Positions 62,777 through 64,000 of a DNA stretch of 64,000 nucleotides are shown one piece after another. Every line of letters begins with the position of its first letter. Positions within the stretch are counted from its first letter, which is position 1. The stretch comes from JALOLG01 sp963776935 (GTDB lineage Bacteria > Actinomycetota > Acidimicrobiia > Acidimicrobiales > Ilumatobacteraceae): the NCBI GenBank assembly GCA_963776935.1, contig CAVZOP010000005.1:62001-126000 (forward strand), given 5' to 3'. Under the pieces are notes generated by a model. It ran no database searches. It was not told where the DNA came from and was given only the letters and a program-made list of their open reading frames with translations. The position numbers and the translations under genes are program-made.

Positions 62777-63469
62777 CGATTCGTTGTCGCGGTGGGAGAG
62801 GAAGCGGTAGCCCATGCCTGGTTCGGTGATCAGGTACTTGGGGCGCGACGAGTCGGGTTCGAGCTTGTGGCGGAGATGGGTGAGGTGGACGCGGAGGTAG
62901 TTCGTCTCCTCGCCGTAGGCGGGCCCCCAGACTTCCTGCAGGAGCTGTTTCTGGGCGACCAGCCGTCCCTCGTTGCGCACGAGGTTCTCGAGCAGCCGCC
63001 ATTCGATCGGTGTGAGGTGGATCACCTCGCCGTTGGCATCCGTGACCTTGGTGGTGACGAGGTCGATCGTGAAGTCGTCGGTCACGACGATCGGGGTCTC
63101 CGACGCCGGACGGTGGCGACGAACGGCGGCCCGCAGCCGGGCGAGCAGCTCCTCGATTCCGAACGGTTTGGTGACGTAGTCGTCGGCGCCGGCGTCGAGA
63201 GCGTCGACCTTGTCGCGTTCGGCGCCGCGCGCCGACAGCACGACGATCGGCATGTCGGACCAGCCGCGGATCCCTTCGATCACCTGCACCCCGTCGATCC
63301 CGGGCAAACCCAGGTCCAGCAACACGACGTCGGGCCTCGATTGCCCGGCGACGACGAGCGCCTCCTCCCCGCTCGCCGCCAGTTCGACGTCGTAGCCGCG
63401 CGCGACGAGGTTGAGCCGCAACGCCTTGCGGATCTGCGGCTCATCGTCGACCACCAGCACGCGGGTCAC
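62768..63469 (-). CDS. kdpE: Response regulator KdpE
   Basis: A 233-residue OmpR-type regulator: receiver with phospho-acceptor aspartate in VVLLDLGLPGIDG, DD in VVDDEPQI and lysine in VTKPFGIEE, then a winged helix (HLTPIEWRLLENLVRNEGRLVAQKQLLQEVWGPAYGEETNYLRVHLTHLRHKLEPD) typical of KdpE. It activates kdpFABC for potassium uptake at low K+ or osmotic stress. Its final residues and stop come from palindrome copy 6. The start overlaps the kdpD stop by four bases. Confidence 0.92.
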   Translation of the reverse strand: MTRVLVVDDEPQIRKALRLNLVARGYDVELAASGEEALVVAGQSRPDVVLLDLGLPGIDGVQVIEGIRGWSDMPIVVLSARGAERDKVDALDAGADDYVTKPFGIEELLARLRAAVRRHRPASETPIVVTDDFTIDLVTTKVTDANGEVIHLTPIEWRLLENLVRNEGRLVAQKQLLQEVWGPAYGEETNYLRVHLTHLRHKLEPDSSRPKYLITEPGMGYRFLSHRDNESIS

Positions 63470-64000
63470 TGGGCGACCTGCAGCCGGATGGTCGCGGTCA
63501 CGCCGCCGCCGGGGGTGTCGTCGAGCACCAGCTCGCCACCCATCGAGTCGACAAAGCGGCGGGCGATCGCGAGACCGAGCCCGAGGCCTTTCGGACCGCC
63601 GCGATCGTCGAGTCGCTGGAACGGTTCGAACAGCCGGATCCGATCTTCTTCAGGCAGGCCCGGGCCACGGTCGACGATGCGCACGTCGAGGCGGTCGGAT
63701 GAGACGAGCCCGGCCTCTACTCCGACCGGATGGTGCCCGCACGAGGCGGTGACGGCGTTCGACACCAGATTGGCGACCGCCCGTTCCAGCAAGGCCGCAT
63801 CGGCAACGACTTGGGGGAGCTCCGGATCGATCGACACGATCACCGATCCTGCTCCCAGACCGGTCAGGCTGGCGAGCGCGGCGGCCACGACGTCGTCGAC
63901 GGCGACCGGTGATCGCCGCGCGGCGAGCACGCCGGTTTCGAGACGGCTCATGTCGAGCAGGTTCCCGATGATCCGGTCGAGCCGGTCCGTCTCGTCGTCG
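63466..64000 (-). CDS. kdpD: Sensor histidine kinase KdpD, C-terminal part (cut by the right edge)
   Basis: Only the last 178 residues are inside the window. They contain the end of the dimerisation helix (DDETDRLDRIIGNLLDMSRLETG) and the ATP-binding domain: LERAVANLVSNAV (N box), VRIVDRGPGLPEED (G1) and GPKGLGLGLAIARRFVDSMGG (G2). The H box and the sensory domains lie beyond the edge. It is coupled to kdpE by a four-base ATGA overlap. With kdpE it forms the potassium-sensing pair. Confidence 0.88.
   Translation of the reverse strand, partial: DDETDRLDRIIGNLLDMSRLETGVLAARRSPVAVDDVVAAALASLTGLGAGSVIVSIDPELPQVVADAALLERAVANLVSNAVTASCGHHPVGVEAGLVSSDRLDVRIVDRGPGLPEEDRIRLFEPFQRLDDRGGPKGLGLGLAIARRFVDSMGGELVLDDTPGGGVTATIRLQVAQ

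Overview
The window is high-GC DNA from an actinobacterium. The main evidence is a gene block at 28.6-37.6 kb: crgA, a PabA/TrpG-type amidotransferase, pknB, pbpA, rodA, pstP, fhaB, fhaA and tRNA-Leu. This is the growth and division signalling cluster found near the origin in Mycobacterium and its relatives. An F420-type LLM oxidoreductase, an LprG/P55-like lipoprotein-transporter pair, a NamH-like Rieske protein and a GluQ-type synthetase fit as well. There is one PASTA kinase where mycobacteria have pknA and pknB, and there are many Thr-rich secreted proteins. I would guess class Acidimicrobiia (Ilumatobacter-like), but that assignment is inference.

Layout. 0-10.4 kb: FhuF-like iron reductase behind a possible operator, a lone ModA with a PadR regulator, aldehyde dehydrogenase, PhoD phosphatase, a small cysteine-cluster/VOC pair, an oxidoreductase, and a coupled truncated haemoglobin-RIC pair for nitrosative stress. 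10.4-19.2 kb: LprG-like lipoprotein overlapping a P55-like exporter with an unusual C-terminal module, then LLM oxidoreductase, cupredoxin, RNA methyltransferase, AlkB-type dioxygenase, thioesterase and FAD oxidoreductase. 19.2-27.6 kb: a giant lamin-tail-domain surface protein, an aminotransferase with a MarR regulator, and divergent acyl-CoA ligase and thiolase. 27.6-28.6 kb: two very small genes and a decayed IS30-type element between direct repeats. 28.6-37.6 kb: the division/cell-wall cluster. 37.6-39.6 kb: a Fic gene between tRNA-Leu and a degenerate copy of the tRNA 3' end, followed by gene debris. 39.6-64 kb: GlsB and TauE membrane proteins, a zinc-ribbon membrane protein, GluQ, L,D-transpeptidase, a GH2 beta-galactosidase, a NamH-like protein, a DUF2510 protein, an ABC transporter, a DsbB/TlpA-like redox pair, a methyltransferase, ABC-F ATPase, LarB/LarC, prephenate dehydratase, a secreted SGNH hydrolase, an SDR, and the KdpE/KdpD two-component system, which is cut by the right edge.

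Two properties run through the window. First, an intergenic palindrome occurs six times. It has 19-bp arms around a 9-nt spacer, shows compensatory changes between arms, and usually lies within a few bases of stop codons. Second, eight genes carry apparent frameshifts, concentrated at 51.7-61.5 kb. In most of them, removing one base rejoins the conserved reading frame, so consensus error is more likely than gene decay.

Genes that work together: PknB/PstP/FhaA/FhaB/RodA/PbpA/CrgA control wall growth; the haemoglobin and RIC handle nitric oxide damage; the lipoprotein and MFS transporter probably export lipid; LarB and LarC make a nickel pincer cofactor, although no LarA or LarE is visible; KdpD and KdpE sense potassium or turgor, with kdpFABC presumably beyond the right edge.
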